This document shows positions 9,463 through 18,047 of a DNA stretch of 64,000 nucleotides, piece after piece. Both the position numbers and the translations under genes were made by a program. Source of the stretch: Candidatus Sedimenticola sp. (ex Thyasira tokunagai) (GTDB lineage Bacteria; Pseudomonadota; Gammaproteobacteria; Chromatiales; Chromatiaceae). The stretch is from positions 2,108,598 through 2,172,597 of the forward strand of contig CP134874.1 in assembly GCA_037318855.1 (NCBI GenBank). Reading direction: 5' to 3'. The first letter of the stretch is position 1. The number at the start of each line of letters is the position of its first letter. The notes below the pieces were generated by a model, which did no database searches, had not been told where the DNA came from, and worked only from the letters and a program-made list of their open reading frames with translations.

Positions 9463-11292
9463 ATGGCACTGGAAATCCCATCACAAACGTTTGATCACCG
9501 CGCTTTCTTAAAGACGCTGACTACCCTTCCAGGGGTTTACAGGATGCTGGGTGTTGACAATGAGGTGCTTTATGTCGGCAAGGCGAGAAATCTAAAACGA
9601 CGGGTAAGCAGCTACTTCAGCCGTTCACTCAACCGCAGAATTCACAATATGGTGTCCCAGATCAGGGAGATTGAGGTGACGGTAACCCATACCGAAGCTG
9701 AAGCGCTGATTCTGGAAAACACCCTGATCAAATCCCACAAGCCGAAGTACAATATTCTGCTGCGGGATGATAAGAGCTATCCTTATATCTTTCTTTCTGC
9801 AGAGCATTTTCCCCGCCTTGCTTATCATCGCGGAAGTAGAAAGGCCAAGGGGCGCTATTTCGGTCCCTTTCCCAACGCGGGTTCGATGCGTGAGACTCTG
9901 CAGTTGATGCAGAAGCTGTTTCCCGTTCGCCAATGTGAAGATGCTTTCTACCGCAATCGCTCCAGGCCGTGTCTGCAGTATCAGATCAAGCGCTGCACCG
10001 CACCTTGCGTTGATCTGGTTTCTGAGGCTGATTATGCCCAGGATGTCCACGATGCTGAGCTGTTTCTTGAAGGAAAGACTAACCGGGTGATCGACAGCCT
10101 GGTGGTGCGGATGGAGCAGGCTTCTGACAATCTCGCATTTGAACAGGCGGCACGTTATCGAGATCAGGTAGCTGCTTTGCGCAGGATTCAGGAGAAGCAG
10201 TACGTCACGGGAGAGGGTGGCGATATAGATATTATTGCCGCCGTTACCAAAGGGGGGGTTGCCTGTATTCAGCTTTTCTATATTCGCAATGGCCGTAATC
10301 TTGGGAACAAGGTGTACTACCCCCAACTAACTGCGGAACAGGGTGAGTGTGAGGTTGTGTCGGCATTTATCGCCCAGCACTATATCGGCAAATCCGTCCC
10401 CCGAGAGATTATTGTCAGCGCCATGCCGGAGGACAGTGATCTGCTGGAAGAGGTGCTCAGTCGGCAGGGGGAGCGACAGGTTCGGCTAAAACATCGTGTT
10501 CGTACCGACCGGGCGCGCTGGCTGACAATGGCATTGCAGAATGCACGCCTCTCTTTAGACTCCCGGTTGGCCGGGCGGGCGGGTATGCAGAAGCGGTTGG
10601 ATGCACTTCAGTTGGCTTTAAAGCTGGATGAAGCGCCCTGCCGTATGGAGTGCTTTGATATCAGCCATACCGGGGGGGAGTTGACTGTTGCCTCCTGCGT
10701 GGTCTTTGATAGCCAGGGACCGATGAAATCAGATTATCGCCGGTTCAATATTGAAGGCATCCAGGGAGGTGACGACTATGCTGCGATGGAGCAGGCGCTG
10801 ACACGGCGTTATACCCGCATCCAATCTGGTGAGGGTGTGTTGCCCGATATTCTCTTCATCGATGGAGGCAAGGGGCAGTTGTCAGCGGTGGCGGAAGTGT
10901 TGCGGGAGTTGGCCGTGGCCGGGGTCGCTCTGGTTGGTGTCGCCAAAGGGCCAGACAGGAAACCGGGAATGGAGCAGCTCTTCTTGTTCGGAGAGAGTTC
11001 GCCCATTATACTCCCGGCCAGCTCACCGGCGCTGCACCTGATTCAACAGATACGTGATGAGGCGCATCGGTTTGCCATCACAGGGCATCGTCAGCGACGG
11101 GATAAGCGCCGTAGAAGCTCACCACTTGAGGAGATTTCGGGTATTGGGGCAAAGCGTAGACAGCGCCTTTTGAAACAGTTTGGCGGCCTTCAGGGTATCT
11201 CCCGGGCCGGCGTAGAGGATCTGGAGCGGGTTGATGGCATCAGTCGTCGTTTGGCACTACAGATCTATGAGGTTTTTCATGGAGAGAGATAG
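9463..11292 (+). CDS. uvrC: excinuclease ABC subunit C
   Basis: 609 residues, full length. The N-terminal GIY-YIG nuclease domain has LPGVYRMLGVDNEVLYVGKA and Arg/Glu residues of the 3' incision site. The cysteine cluster is CLQYQIKRCTAPC (residues ~170-183), and a UVR motif for UvrB lies near residue 205. An RNase-H-like domain (MECFDISHTGG, DILFIDGGKGQL) makes the 5' incision. Tandem helix-hairpin-helix ends the protein. Nucleotide-excision repair, cytoplasmic. Normally follows uvrY closely; here the 286-bp repeat sits between them. Confidence 0.98.
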   Translation: MALEIPSQTFDHRAFLKTLTTLPGVYRMLGVDNEVLYVGKARNLKRRVSSYFSRSLNRRIHNMVSQIREIEVTVTHTEAEALILENTLIKSHKPKYNILLRDDKSYPYIFLSAEHFPRLAYHRGSRKAKGRYFGPFPNAGSMRETLQLMQKLFPVRQCEDAFYRNRSRPCLQYQIKRCTAPCVDLVSEADYAQDVHDAELFLEGKTNRVIDSLVVRMEQASDNLAFEQAARYRDQVAALRRIQEKQYVTGEGGDIDIIAAVTKGGVACIQLFYIRNGRNLGNKVYYPQLTAEQGECEVVSAFIAQHYIGKSVPREIIVSAMPEDSDLLEEVLSRQGERQVRLKHRVRTDRARWLTMALQNARLSLDSRLAGRAGMQKRLDALQLALKLDEAPCRMECFDISHTGGELTVASCVVFDSQGPMKSDYRRFNIEGIQGGDDYAAMEQALTRRYTRIQSGEGVLPDILFIDGGKGQLSAVAEVLRELAVAGVALVGVAKGPDRKPGMEQLFLFGESSPIILPASSPALHLIQQIRDEAHRFAITGHRQRRDKRRRSSPLEEISGIGAKRRQRLLKQFGGLQGISRAGVEDLERVDGISRRLALQIYEVFHGER

Positions 11293-11341
11293 GCGATTAG
11301 TGCACTCTTAATCCCCTCTGAACACGTAGTTACCACATTGA

Positions 11342-11926
11342 ATGAGCACGAGTATGCGTCTAAATATTCCCAATATCTTGACCCTTCTCAGGATTGCGCT
11401 GATACCGGTCTTTGTTGCCATCTTTTATCTGCCATGGGAGTTTTCCAGTAAGGTCTGTGCTTTGGTTTTTGCACTGGCGGCAATAACAGACATGTTGGAT
11501 GGATATCTTGCCAGGCGTCTTGAGCAGACTTCACCTCTGGGCGCATTTCTTGACCCGGTGGCGGATAAACTGATGGTGGCAACCGCCCTGATTCTCTTGG
11601 TGGAGGCTAATCCAACACCTGCACTGGCAATGCCTGCGGCAGTGATTATCGGTCGAGAGATTACCATCTCCGCCCTGCGTGAATGGATGGCCGAACTGGG
11701 CGTCAGAGCTCAGGTAGCGGTCTCGGTGATAGGCAAGATAAAGACTACTTTTCAAATGACGGCTATTTTTCTTCTGATTTATCAGGAGGATCTGTTTGGA
11801 CTGCCGATTAACACCATTGGTTATGTGCTTCTCTATCTTGCAGTTATTCTTACCCTCTGGTCTATGATGGTCTATATGAAAGCGGCATGGCCGACACTCA
11901 GCGGACGATCTTCCGGGGCCAAATAG
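11342..11926 (+). CDS. pgsA: CDP-diacylglycerol-glycerol-3-phosphate 3-phosphatidyltransferase
   Basis: 194 residues, multi-helix inner-membrane protein. The CDP-alcohol phosphotransferase motif DGxxAR...GxxxDxxxD is visible as DMLDGYLARR followed by LGAFLDPVADKLM. Makes phosphatidylglycerophosphate, the first committed step to PG and cardiolipin. ATG 11342 and ATG 11354 are both possible starts. Third gene of the uvrY-uvrC-pgsA series. Confidence 0.95.
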   Translation: MSTSMRLNIPNILTLLRIALIPVFVAIFYLPWEFSSKVCALVFALAAITDMLDGYLARRLEQTSPLGAFLDPVADKLMVATALILLVEANPTPALAMPAAVIIGREITISALREWMAELGVRAQVAVSVIGKIKTTFQMTAIFLLIYQEDLFGLPINTIGYVLLYLAVILTLWSMMVYMKAAWPTLSGRSSGAK

Positions 11927-11994
11927 AAGGAAAAAAAGAGCCTTCGCTCTTGACAGTGATCACCGGAAGATTACAATAGCCCGCTCTTAGCAAT

Positions 11995-12070
11995 GCGGGA
12001 ATAGCTCAGCTGGTAGAGCACAACCTTGCCAAGGTTGGGGTCGCGAGTTCGAATCTCGTTTCCCGCTCCA
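11995..12070 (+). tRNA. tRNA-Gly (anticodon GCC)
   Basis: 76 nt with acceptor GCGGGAA/TTCCCGC, T-loop GAGTTCGAATCTC, encoded CCA, and anticodon GCC at 12028-12030. It lies 68 bp after pgsA, as in many Gammaproteobacteria (glyW position). Confidence 0.97.
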
Positions 12071-12081
12071 AATTTTGGATG

Positions 12082-12107
12082 AAACCTCGAGATCCTCTCG
12101 GGGTTTT
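12082..12107 (+). terminator. hairpin terminator after tRNA-Gly
   Basis: An 11-bp stem AAACCTCGAGA / TCTCGGGGTTT with loop TCC and a T-rich end. It lies between tRNA-Gly and tRNA-Cys. Confidence 0.65.
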
Positions 12108-12174
12108 GTCTGTAAAAGAGGTGGCGAAATTCGGACTAATACCGGACGCTGAATCGCCTCTGAAACAAGAAAAT

Positions 12175-12248
12175 GGCTGAGTGGCAGAGTGGTTATGCAG
12201 CGGCCTGCAAAGCCGTGGACCTCGGTTCGATTCCGGGCTCAGCCTCCA
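12175..12248 (+). tRNA. tRNA-Cys (anticodon GCA)
   Basis: 74 nt with acceptor GGCTGAG/CTCAGCC, T-loop CGGTTCGATTCCG and encoded CCA. Anticodon loop CTGCAAA gives GCA at 12207-12209. In E. coli the next gene is a tRNA-Leu (leuZ); none is seen here. The ICE integrase begins 182 bp downstream. Confidence 0.96.
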
Positions 12249-12277
12249 TTTTTAATATAAGTAATATCAAATAGTTA

Positions 12278-12299
12278 AGGCGCTTATTAGCGCCTTTTT
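12278..12299 (+). terminator. terminator after tRNA-Cys
   Basis: AAGGCGCT TATT AGCGCCTT followed by TTT. Probably the end of chromosomal transcription before the ICE. Confidence 0.85.
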
Positions 12300-12365
12300 C
12301 TTTACCTGTTAGATCCTCAATATCTGCCTAAACACGCATAAAACCGCCCTAAAATGCCTATCTCA

Positions 12366-12399
12366 GGTGGTAAAACCACCCGCAATATTCTAATATTGC
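12366..12399. promoter_or_regulatory. two adjacent perfect palindromes upstream of the integrase
   Basis: GGTGGT AAA ACCACC (12366-12380) is followed two bases later by GCAATATT CT AATATTGC (12382-12399), 31 bp before the integrase start. Such paired dyads suit binding of an excisionase/integrase or a repressor at an attachment or control region. No direct-repeat partner for an att core was found in the window. Confidence 0.5.
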
Positions 12400-12429
12400 C
12401 GATAACGTGAGTTATGAAGGAATATAGCA

Positions 12430-13551
12430 ATGGCGACCTGTAGAGCGCGTGGAAGTAAGTTTGAGTTTATCGTCAAACGGAAAGGATTGCTGCCAAAGCC
12501 AATCTACCTAACATTTGATTCCAAAGAGGAAGGGGAGTCTTATTGCTCCCACCTTGAGGGATTGCTGGATCAGGGGATCATTCCGGAGGAGTTTCTTCAA
12601 AGCGAGGACAATGGCCTGACCGTTCGGAAGGTTATCATTGAATATGAACTGACAGTCTCGGTGACGCAGAATGACAAGAATCTACTGGGTGTCAGTCGTG
12701 AGCGTATTGGGGATCTCAGGATTTCGGAAGTCACTTACGATTGGGCGGAGCGGCTTATTTTCGATATGAAGCGTAAGCGGAATCTTGTTCCAGGCACAAT
12801 CCGACACCATATTGGGGCGCTAGCTCGCTGCTTCGACTGGGCGGTAAAGAAGGGCTACATGCCGTTTAATCCCTTGCGGATTTTACCTAAAGGCTATGCC
12901 AAATATACGGAAGAAGATAAGAAGTATGTTGAGCAGAAAGAGGATCAAGAACGGGATCGACGCCTGGAGCCGGGAGAGGAGGAGACGATCAGGAAGGTGC
13001 TAATGACGGAGTACAAGCCTGTGCATAAGCAGCGTCCATTGGAGCTTGAACATCGTCATGCACAGATGCTGATGTTTGAGTTGGCGATCGAGACAGCGAT
13101 GCGGATGCGAGAAATCTATACACTCAGCAAAAATCAGGTTGATATCAACAACCGTACGATTTTTCTTGAGAAAACGAAGAATGGGGACCGGCGGCAGGTT
13201 CCACTTTCATCAATCGCGATCAATGTCCTGAAACACTATTTTAAAGAGGTACCGAAACGAGAGCGCGGTGCTGGCAACTTGCTGTTTCCTTTCTGGAACG
13301 GTAGTCATAATTCAAGGGAGCTTACCGCTACTACCAGCAAATTATCACGGCAGTGGAGGAGGGTATTTGAACATGCCGGTTGTGTGGATCTGGGCTTTCA
13401 TGATCTGCGTCACGAAGCGACTTCACGATTCTACGAGCGCACAAATCTCTCGGATTTGCAGATTGCGAAAATCACAGGGCACAAAAACATGGAGATGTTG
13501 AGGCGTTATGCCAATCTACGCGCTTCCGACCTGGCAGGGCAGCTCTGGTAA
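12430..13551 (+). CDS. int: tyrosine-recombinase integrase of the ICE
   Basis: 373 residues. The N-terminal half has a SAM-like DNA-binding part (GTIRHHIGALARCFDWAV). The catalytic half shows all core residues: Arg in TAMRMREIYTL (~223), Lys in EKTKNGDRR, His-x-x-Arg in GFHDLRHEA (~323), a second His in ITGHKNMEML, and the Tyr nucleophile in RRYANL (~359). It would integrate and excise the element. Its place just after tRNA-Cys marks the left end of the ICE. A GAAGGA ribosome site precedes the ATG. Its 3' end overlaps the convergent excisionase-like gene by 36 bp. Confidence 0.92.
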   Translation: MATCRARGSKFEFIVKRKGLLPKPIYLTFDSKEEGESYCSHLEGLLDQGIIPEEFLQSEDNGLTVRKVIIEYELTVSVTQNDKNLLGVSRERIGDLRISEVTYDWAERLIFDMKRKRNLVPGTIRHHIGALARCFDWAVKKGYMPFNPLRILPKGYAKYTEEDKKYVEQKEDQERDRRLEPGEEETIRKVLMTEYKPVHKQRPLELEHRHAQMLMFELAIETAMRMREIYTLSKNQVDINNRTIFLEKTKNGDRRQVPLSSIAINVLKHYFKEVPKRERGAGNLLFPFWNGSHNSRELTATTSKLSRQWRRVFEHAGCVDLGFHDLRHEATSRFYERTNLSDLQIAKITGHKNMEMLRRYANLRASDLAGQLW

Positions 13552-13818
13552 CTTTGGGGGCTTGCGTCGCCTGGTATTGCGACAAATTCGTGTGGTAGAA
13601 GAGGTTGCTACTTCAGATAGGTTGGTTTTTTTTGACTGGCGCTGCTGTTGTTGAAAATTGATTTGCTCACGAAGCCAGTCTGCTAAATCCTCCTCCAAGA
13701 AAACCCATGCACGCCCAATCTTGGCTCCTGGTAGCTCCCCAGATGCAGCCATCTCCTGGGCAGTACAAGGACTCACCTTCAGGAAATCAGCGGCTTGTCC
13801 AAGATCGAAAGTTCTCAT
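13516..13818 (-). CDS. excisionase-family (MerR-like) DNA-binding protein
   Basis: 100 residues. The N-terminal 50 residues have the excisionase-family winged HTH pattern: FDLGQAADFLKVSPCTAQEM, then SGELPGAKIGRAWVFLEEDL and ADWLREQ. The tail is basic and glutamine-rich. It probably acts as recombination directionality factor for the adjacent integrase or as a local regulator. It is convergent with and overlaps the integrase, unlike the usual co-directional xis-int order. Confidence 0.75.
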   Translation of the reverse strand: MRTFDLGQAADFLKVSPCTAQEMAASGELPGAKIGRAWVFLEEDLADWLREQINFQQQQRQSKKTNLSEVATSSTTRICRNTRRRKPPKLPELPCQVGSA

Positions 13819-14003
13819 GAATTTGCGCTCAAATATCTATCGTTTGATGCTGTCCATACTATCTTAGAAGTGGTTGATAAAAACCTCAGAAAGCGGGCTT
13901 GTAGATGGGCGCTTTCGCGTTTTGATGCGGAAAACTACTCTTTTTGTCCCTGTCTTTGGCGGAGTGTGCTCATCAAAGTGTCGGGAGGGCCGGTGATTGG
14001 CAA

Positions 14004-15773
14004 TTACTTCTTGCTCAGGTACGGGTTGGGACTTGGTGCTGTGTTTTGAAATAGCTTGGAAGGATCATAGATCAACAGGCCATTGATGGTGGATTTTTTC
14101 CGCTCTCCAATGGTGTAGTAGCTGTGGATGTTCGTTCCTTGTGGTGTTTTCTCGTGGAGCTGCAATTTCTGGAAGCGTTTCTGGACGTGGTTCCATTCAC
14201 AGTCAGACTGTCTAGCGAAATCCTTGAAGATGGCCGGGCTGACGATGAGAATGCCCTCTGTTACGGTATGAACTCGCGCACGTACGTCGTTAACGATAAT
14301 GTCGCCGGATGCCAGGCCAGCCCGTAACCAGGTGAGAAACTGCTCGCCGGCGTCTGTCTGTTCCTTAAGAATTGTTGTAGTGCAGGCAGTGGCCTGAACT
14401 TTCTGAGTCTCCAGGTGGCTCTCATTTTCTCTCATCTGATCATTAGGTTTGTTTCCAGTTGGCGCAGAGATGGAGAGAATTGTTTCCTCTCCGATGGTAC
14501 GAGTTTCGACTGTGGCTGCCGGAGGCGTGTCTCCGGGACCACATGAAACAGGAGCAGTACCACCTGCGGTGGATGCCCCCTTCTCAGGGGTAACCGTTTC
14601 TGGTGGTGATCCGGTAGTAGGAATAACAGTGATGGCGCCGGAAAATGGTTCCGGCGCTACTTCAGGGTTTGGCCAGATTCGATGGCGGGCGAAGCGGAGC
14701 AGGGTCAATTCGTGCGACCACTCACCGGCGCCATCGGTTACCCTCGTCCGCCAGATGGCCTGTTCGCCGTTGGGTTTTAGGATGGCGTGTTCCTGGAGTA
14801 CATCGAAGATACGGTCATTCCGGCTGGGAATGTCGGTGTGGCCTTCCTGATGCAGGTGATCCCGCAGGGCGTCGACTGTTCGTTTGCTTACAAGCCAGAG
14901 ATCCTCGTGATCCAGCCAGCCGGCAGCGCCATTGCGGTTGAGGGGTAGGTGCCCCTCGCCGATCAAATAACGTAGACCGGTGAGTAGTTTCTTGTGCAAC
15001 GGAACGGCCCTGGCGCTTGGGAACCGTCCTGTTTCCCCGGCACCAAGGCTGCGTGCCACGGACCGGCTGTCAGCTTCGCGGATGATCTGTCCCAGCACCC
15101 CGGCGGACTCCCTGTCACCGGAAATGAGGCTAACCCAGGGTTCGAATACCCCCTGATCTTCAGCCAGCCATGCCAACCCCACAGGAGGGATGATCCAATG
15201 TGCCAGTAGTGGTCCCACACGTTGGTGCAGTCCGTACCGACGAGGCCTGACAAAATCCATTTGATAGTAGCTGTCGACCTGCATTGGGCCGTTCCATGAA
15301 ATCCAACGGCCCAATGGCCTTTTCGAAGAGTCAAGAATCCTGACTATCTGGTCCACGGCGGGTTTGCCGATGTCGTGCATCAGGGCTCCGGTAAAGACCG
15401 CGTAGGTCCACCGGTCCGCCTGTTTGGCGATGGACTCTGGCTCGGCGCCTGGTGGCAGCATATGTCCACGCCGTATGGCCAGTGCTCCCTTGGTGACCTC
15501 CAGCCCGTGATCCAGCATGCCGCCAGGGGCTGCATGATGATGGATTTCGGATGCCGGCAGTTCCTGGACGAAACAAGCGTAGTTCCTGATTGCGATATCG
15601 AAGAGGGCGCCGTAATGCCTTGCCGGGATGCTTACGAGATTCTTGATCTCCTGCAGTAAGATGCGCCGGTTCCTGGGATTGAGTAGTTTATCTGCTGTAA
15701 GAACCGGCCGGATACCGTTCTTTAGGTCGCCGTCGGAGGCTGATTTCTTATCCTGTCTACGAAGACGAAGCAT
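14004..15773 (-). CDS. traI: MobH-family relaxase (TraI_2 domain)
   Basis: 589 residues. The N-terminal 300 residues carry the MobH signature: a 3-His motif in EIHHHAAPGGMLDHGLEV (~residue 77) and an HD-type pair in ALMHDIGKPAVD (~131). This protein nicks oriT and pilots the transferred strand in SXT- and pKLC102-type ICEs. A low-complexity linker (~380-450) leads to a C-terminal winged-helix-like domain seen in TraI_2 proteins. Shorter than some homologues. It starts inside the 3' end of the upstream Cys-rich gene, so the two are coupled. Confidence 0.88.
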   Translation of the reverse strand: MLRLRRQDKKSASDGDLKNGIRPVLTADKLLNPRNRRILLQEIKNLVSIPARHYGALFDIAIRNYACFVQELPASEIHHHAAPGGMLDHGLEVTKGALAIRRGHMLPPGAEPESIAKQADRWTYAVFTGALMHDIGKPAVDQIVRILDSSKRPLGRWISWNGPMQVDSYYQMDFVRPRRYGLHQRVGPLLAHWIIPPVGLAWLAEDQGVFEPWVSLISGDRESAGVLGQIIREADSRSVARSLGAGETGRFPSARAVPLHKKLLTGLRYLIGEGHLPLNRNGAAGWLDHEDLWLVSKRTVDALRDHLHQEGHTDIPSRNDRIFDVLQEHAILKPNGEQAIWRTRVTDGAGEWSHELTLLRFARHRIWPNPEVAPEPFSGAITVIPTTGSPPETVTPEKGASTAGGTAPVSCGPGDTPPAATVETRTIGEETILSISAPTGNKPNDQMRENESHLETQKVQATACTTTILKEQTDAGEQFLTWLRAGLASGDIIVNDVRARVHTVTEGILIVSPAIFKDFARQSDCEWNHVQKRFQKLQLHEKTPQGTNIHSYYTIGERKKSTINGLLIYDPSKLFQNTAPSPNPYLSKK

Positions 15774-16425
15774 TGGCCTGGCTCTGTGCCCACGTCCTGT
15801 GGTGGAGCTTGTAGAGCCAATCTATGACCTGTGCGGGTTCCGGTTTTGGGTCAGGGGACTCGAAAAAGTAGATATGCCCATTTCGCTCTTTGAACAGGTG
15901 CGCTGATTCATCCAGTGGATTCCACAGTCGGGAACCAGCGGTTGAAAACATGTTCCATGTCGGCAGTTCTGACAACATGGTGATCAGCCGTTTCTCACGG
16001 TTTTCCGGGTTACTGCCTTTCTCCTCTTGGATAAAGGTTTCCAGTCTGCCGAGGGGTATATCTGAGTAGTTGTCCATGAGGTGTTCGATACCTGCCAGTC
16101 GATAGAACACGATGATGATCACTGGTACCCAATCAGACAGATCAAGTTCGATCAATTCATGGAGGGCCTCTGTTACACGGTGGCCTTCGTTCGCATTCTC
16201 GTATAGTTCCTTCATGACGATATCATCTTGGATATTGCCGGCATGTCTACAGAAAACCCTTTCCCTGATACCGGAGGGTTTTCGGCAGCGGTTACGTGTG
16301 GCGCACATCCCTTTGCCGCACCCACCTCCTGTTTTGCGAGTGCGGCAGCCCTTTCGGATAGGGCCTTTGCCATTAAATACCCCCTTCCATTGATTTGGCC
16401 ATTTGATGTCCTTTTGTTGTGCCAT
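15757..16425 (-). CDS. hypothetical protein with Cys-rich N-terminus
   Basis: About 222 residues, not recognised. The N-terminus is basic and cysteine-rich (GCRTRKTGGGCGKGMCATRN), perhaps a metal-binding patch. The rest is predicted alpha-helical and acidic, with several Trp (NMFSTAGSRLWNPLDES). ATG 16425 follows AAAGGG; an ATG at 16449 is also open. It overlaps traI by 17 bp, so it may assist the relaxase. Divergent from the histone-like gene. Confidence 0.55.
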   Translation of the reverse strand: MAQQKDIKWPNQWKGVFNGKGPIRKGCRTRKTGGGCGKGMCATRNRCRKPSGIRERVFCRHAGNIQDDIVMKELYENANEGHRVTEALHELIELDLSDWVPVIIIVFYRLAGIEHLMDNYSDIPLGRLETFIQEEKGSNPENREKRLITMLSELPTWNMFSTAGSRLWNPLDESAHLFKERNGHIYFFESPDPKPEPAQVIDWLYKLHHRTWAQSQANASSS

Positions 16426-16532
16426 TTTGCTTTGACCCTTTCTATGCATAAAGGAAAGGTGTGGAATTGGCGATTACCATGTTTGTCGGAGTACAATGTC
16501 TATTATTTCTGATAGTGAGGGGGGAGAAACTC

Positions 16533-16880
16533 ATGGCATTAAGAAAGAAAGTGGCCAAGAAAAAAGTAGCTGGGAAGAAAGTAGCTGCCAAAAAGGTGGC
16601 GACAAAGAAGCGGGCAACAGCTGTCGGCGGTAAGCCGGATATCGTTTCATCGCTTCGTGAACAGCTGAAGACTTCGAAAGCGGATAACCGCGAGCTTGCC
16701 AAGAAATTGAGGGGAAGCGAGCGCCAAGTAGCCGCTCTCTTGAAGCTCTTGGAATCAAGTCAGGCTGATGTCAATAAATTCCTTACACGCCGTGTAAAGG
16801 ATGCGGTAGCAAAATACGATATCGTGGTTGCGCCCAAGAAACGTCGCCGCAGAGTCAAGAAGAAAGCAGTGCAGGAATAG
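16533..16880 (+). CDS. Lys/Ala-rich histone H1-like protein
   Basis: 115 residues from ATG 16533, with GGGGAGA upstream. The first 35 residues are KKVA/GKKVAAKK repeats, as in bacterial H1-like proteins. A central helical segment with coiled-coil character follows (LREQLKTSKADNRELAKKL), then a basic end (KKRRRRVKKKA). Probably coats or compacts DNA; ICE-borne nucleoid-like proteins often quiet foreign genes. Confidence 0.65.
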   Translation: MALRKKVAKKKVAGKKVAAKKVATKKRATAVGGKPDIVSSLREQLKTSKADNRELAKKLRGSERQVAALLKLLESSQADVNKFLTRRVKDAVAKYDIVVAPKKRRRRVKKKAVQE

Positions 16881-16937
16881 CTTTCAGATGCTCCTATGAC
16901 TATGTATCCTCGTCTGCCATACTGAATTCCCTCCTTG

Positions 16938-16967
16938 AATTAGTATCAATTAGTGATATCATTACCA
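16938..16967 (+). promoter_or_regulatory. probable hicAB operator
   Basis: The sequence just before hicA, TTGAATTAGTATCAATTAG followed by TGATATCATTA, holds a TGATATCA palindrome and a repeated AGTATCA/TGATATC motif. This is the kind of site a HicB antitoxin would bind to repress its own operon. Confidence 0.4.
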
Positions 16968-17222
16968 ATGAGCAGAAAGCACAAAAGGATCCTGGCTGCC
17001 ATCTTCGAGGACCCGGTCAGATCAGACATTACCTGGACCGGTATCGAGACGTTGTTAAAAGCGCTGGGGGCTGAGCTTTCAGAAGGGCGCGGCTCCCGTG
17101 TCCGGATCGCTTTCAATGGTGTACGGGCCGTTTTTCATCGGCCGCACCCGGAGAAAGAGACTGATAAGGGAGCCGTGAAGTCGATGCGGCGATTTCTGGC
17201 CGAGGCCGGCATTGAACCTTGA
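16968..17222 (+). CDS. hicA: HicA-family mRNA interferase toxin
   Basis: 84 residues from ATG 16968. It has the HicA dsRNA-binding-like pattern: an N-terminal MSRKHKRILAAIFEDPVRSD, WTGIETLLKALGAEL, GRGSRVRIAFNG and VFHRPHPEKETDKGAV with the conserved His/Pro. It cleaves mRNA when free of HicB. The partner gene follows 38 bp downstream. The pair may stabilise the ICE. Confidence 0.88.
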   Translation: MSRKHKRILAAIFEDPVRSDITWTGIETLLKALGAELSEGRGSRVRIAFNGVRAVFHRPHPEKETDKGAVKSMRRFLAEAGIEP

Positions 17223-17260
17223 GTGGCCTGCGGGCTAAAACCTAGAAAGTGTAGAAAGGC

Positions 17261-17587
17261 ATGTTGGAACATAAAGGCTATATAGGTTGCGTGGAATTCG
17301 ATGATGAAGCCGGGGTTTTTAGCGGTGAAGTCATCAATACTCGCGATGTAATCACCTTCCAGGGCACCTCTGTTGAGGAGTTGCAGGCGGCCTTCTGTGA
17401 CTCGGTGGAAGACTACCTGGAGTTCTGCGCTGAGCGTGGTGAGCAGCCAGATAAGCCATTTTCTGGCAAGTTCATGTTGCGAACCACTCCTAATCTCCAC
17501 CGTGAGCTGTATGTGGCCGCCAAGCGGGCAGGAAAGAGTCTGAATGCGTGGGTAGCGGAGCAGCTTGAGCGGGCTGCACATGTTTGA
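17261..17587 (+). CDS. hicB: HicB-family antitoxin
   Basis: 108 residues. The N-terminal HicB fold has YIGCVEFDDEAGVFSGEV and the DSVEDYLEFC helix. The C-terminus is a ribbon-helix-helix DNA-binding domain (LHRELYVAAKRAGKSLNAWV). Neutralises HicA and represses the operon. Confidence 0.9.
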   Translation: MLEHKGYIGCVEFDDEAGVFSGEVINTRDVITFQGTSVEELQAAFCDSVEDYLEFCAERGEQPDKPFSGKFMLRTTPNLHRELYVAAKRAGKSLNAWVAEQLERAAHV

Positions 17588-17637
17588 CTTATCCTTGGAT
17601 GAATCTCTATGGATGAATCGTGCCTAAATATGGGAAC

Positions 17638-17700
17638 GTGAAAAGTGACTATATTTTGTACAATCTCAAGGAAGCCTTAGAGGCTGCGCTTGGCAACTAA
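17638..17700 (+). CDS. very short ORF preceding the next gene
   Basis: A GTG-started 20-residue reading frame (MKSDYILYNLKEALEAALGN) whose TAA directly abuts the next ATG. It may be a leader peptide or chance. Confidence 0.25.
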   Translation: MKSDYILYNLKEALEAALGN

Positions 17701-18045
17701 ATGTTAACAGGGTTGTCCACAGGAATTGTGGGTAAGTTCTTGCTGGACTACAGTCAAAACGAGAAGCGAATAGACAGGGCAGTGTGGGTGGTATCCATTA
17801 TGGTAAGGCAAAAACTCAAACTGGCATGGAACAGTGTGCCTCCAGGTTTTAAGCATCTAATTGGCTTCGCTGCTGGTGCGGTTGGGATTGCTGCTGAATT
17901 AGCTGCAGAAAATGAAGGTAACCGCATTTGTGAAACGGCTGAGACCGAACAGCTTGATGAGCTAAGGGAGAAGCTGTATTTCGATTCTGATGGGGAGGTT
18001 ACCTATGAGGTGACACCAGCTCGTTATCTTCCTGGAGGGAACTGA
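17701..18045 (+). CDS. hypothetical protein
   Basis: 114 residues with no family recognised. It has a hydrophobic Gly/Ala stretch (HLIGFAAGAVGIAAELAAE) and an acidic C-terminal half. The start is uncertain; an internal ATG (MVRQKLKLAWNSVPPG, 17800) has similar support. It converges on the TraG gene with two bases between stops. Confidence 0.4.
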   Translation: MLTGLSTGIVGKFLLDYSQNEKRIDRAVWVVSIMVRQKLKLAWNSVPPGFKHLIGFAAGAVGIAAELAAENEGNRICETAETEQLDELREKLYFDSDGEVTYEVTPARYLPGGN

Positions 18046-18047
18046 AC

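Noticed and set aside
16212..16496. Minus-strand 94-residue frame overlapping the Cys-rich gene
   Set aside because: The competing frame extends through to traI with coupled overlap; this one ends early and has no family match.
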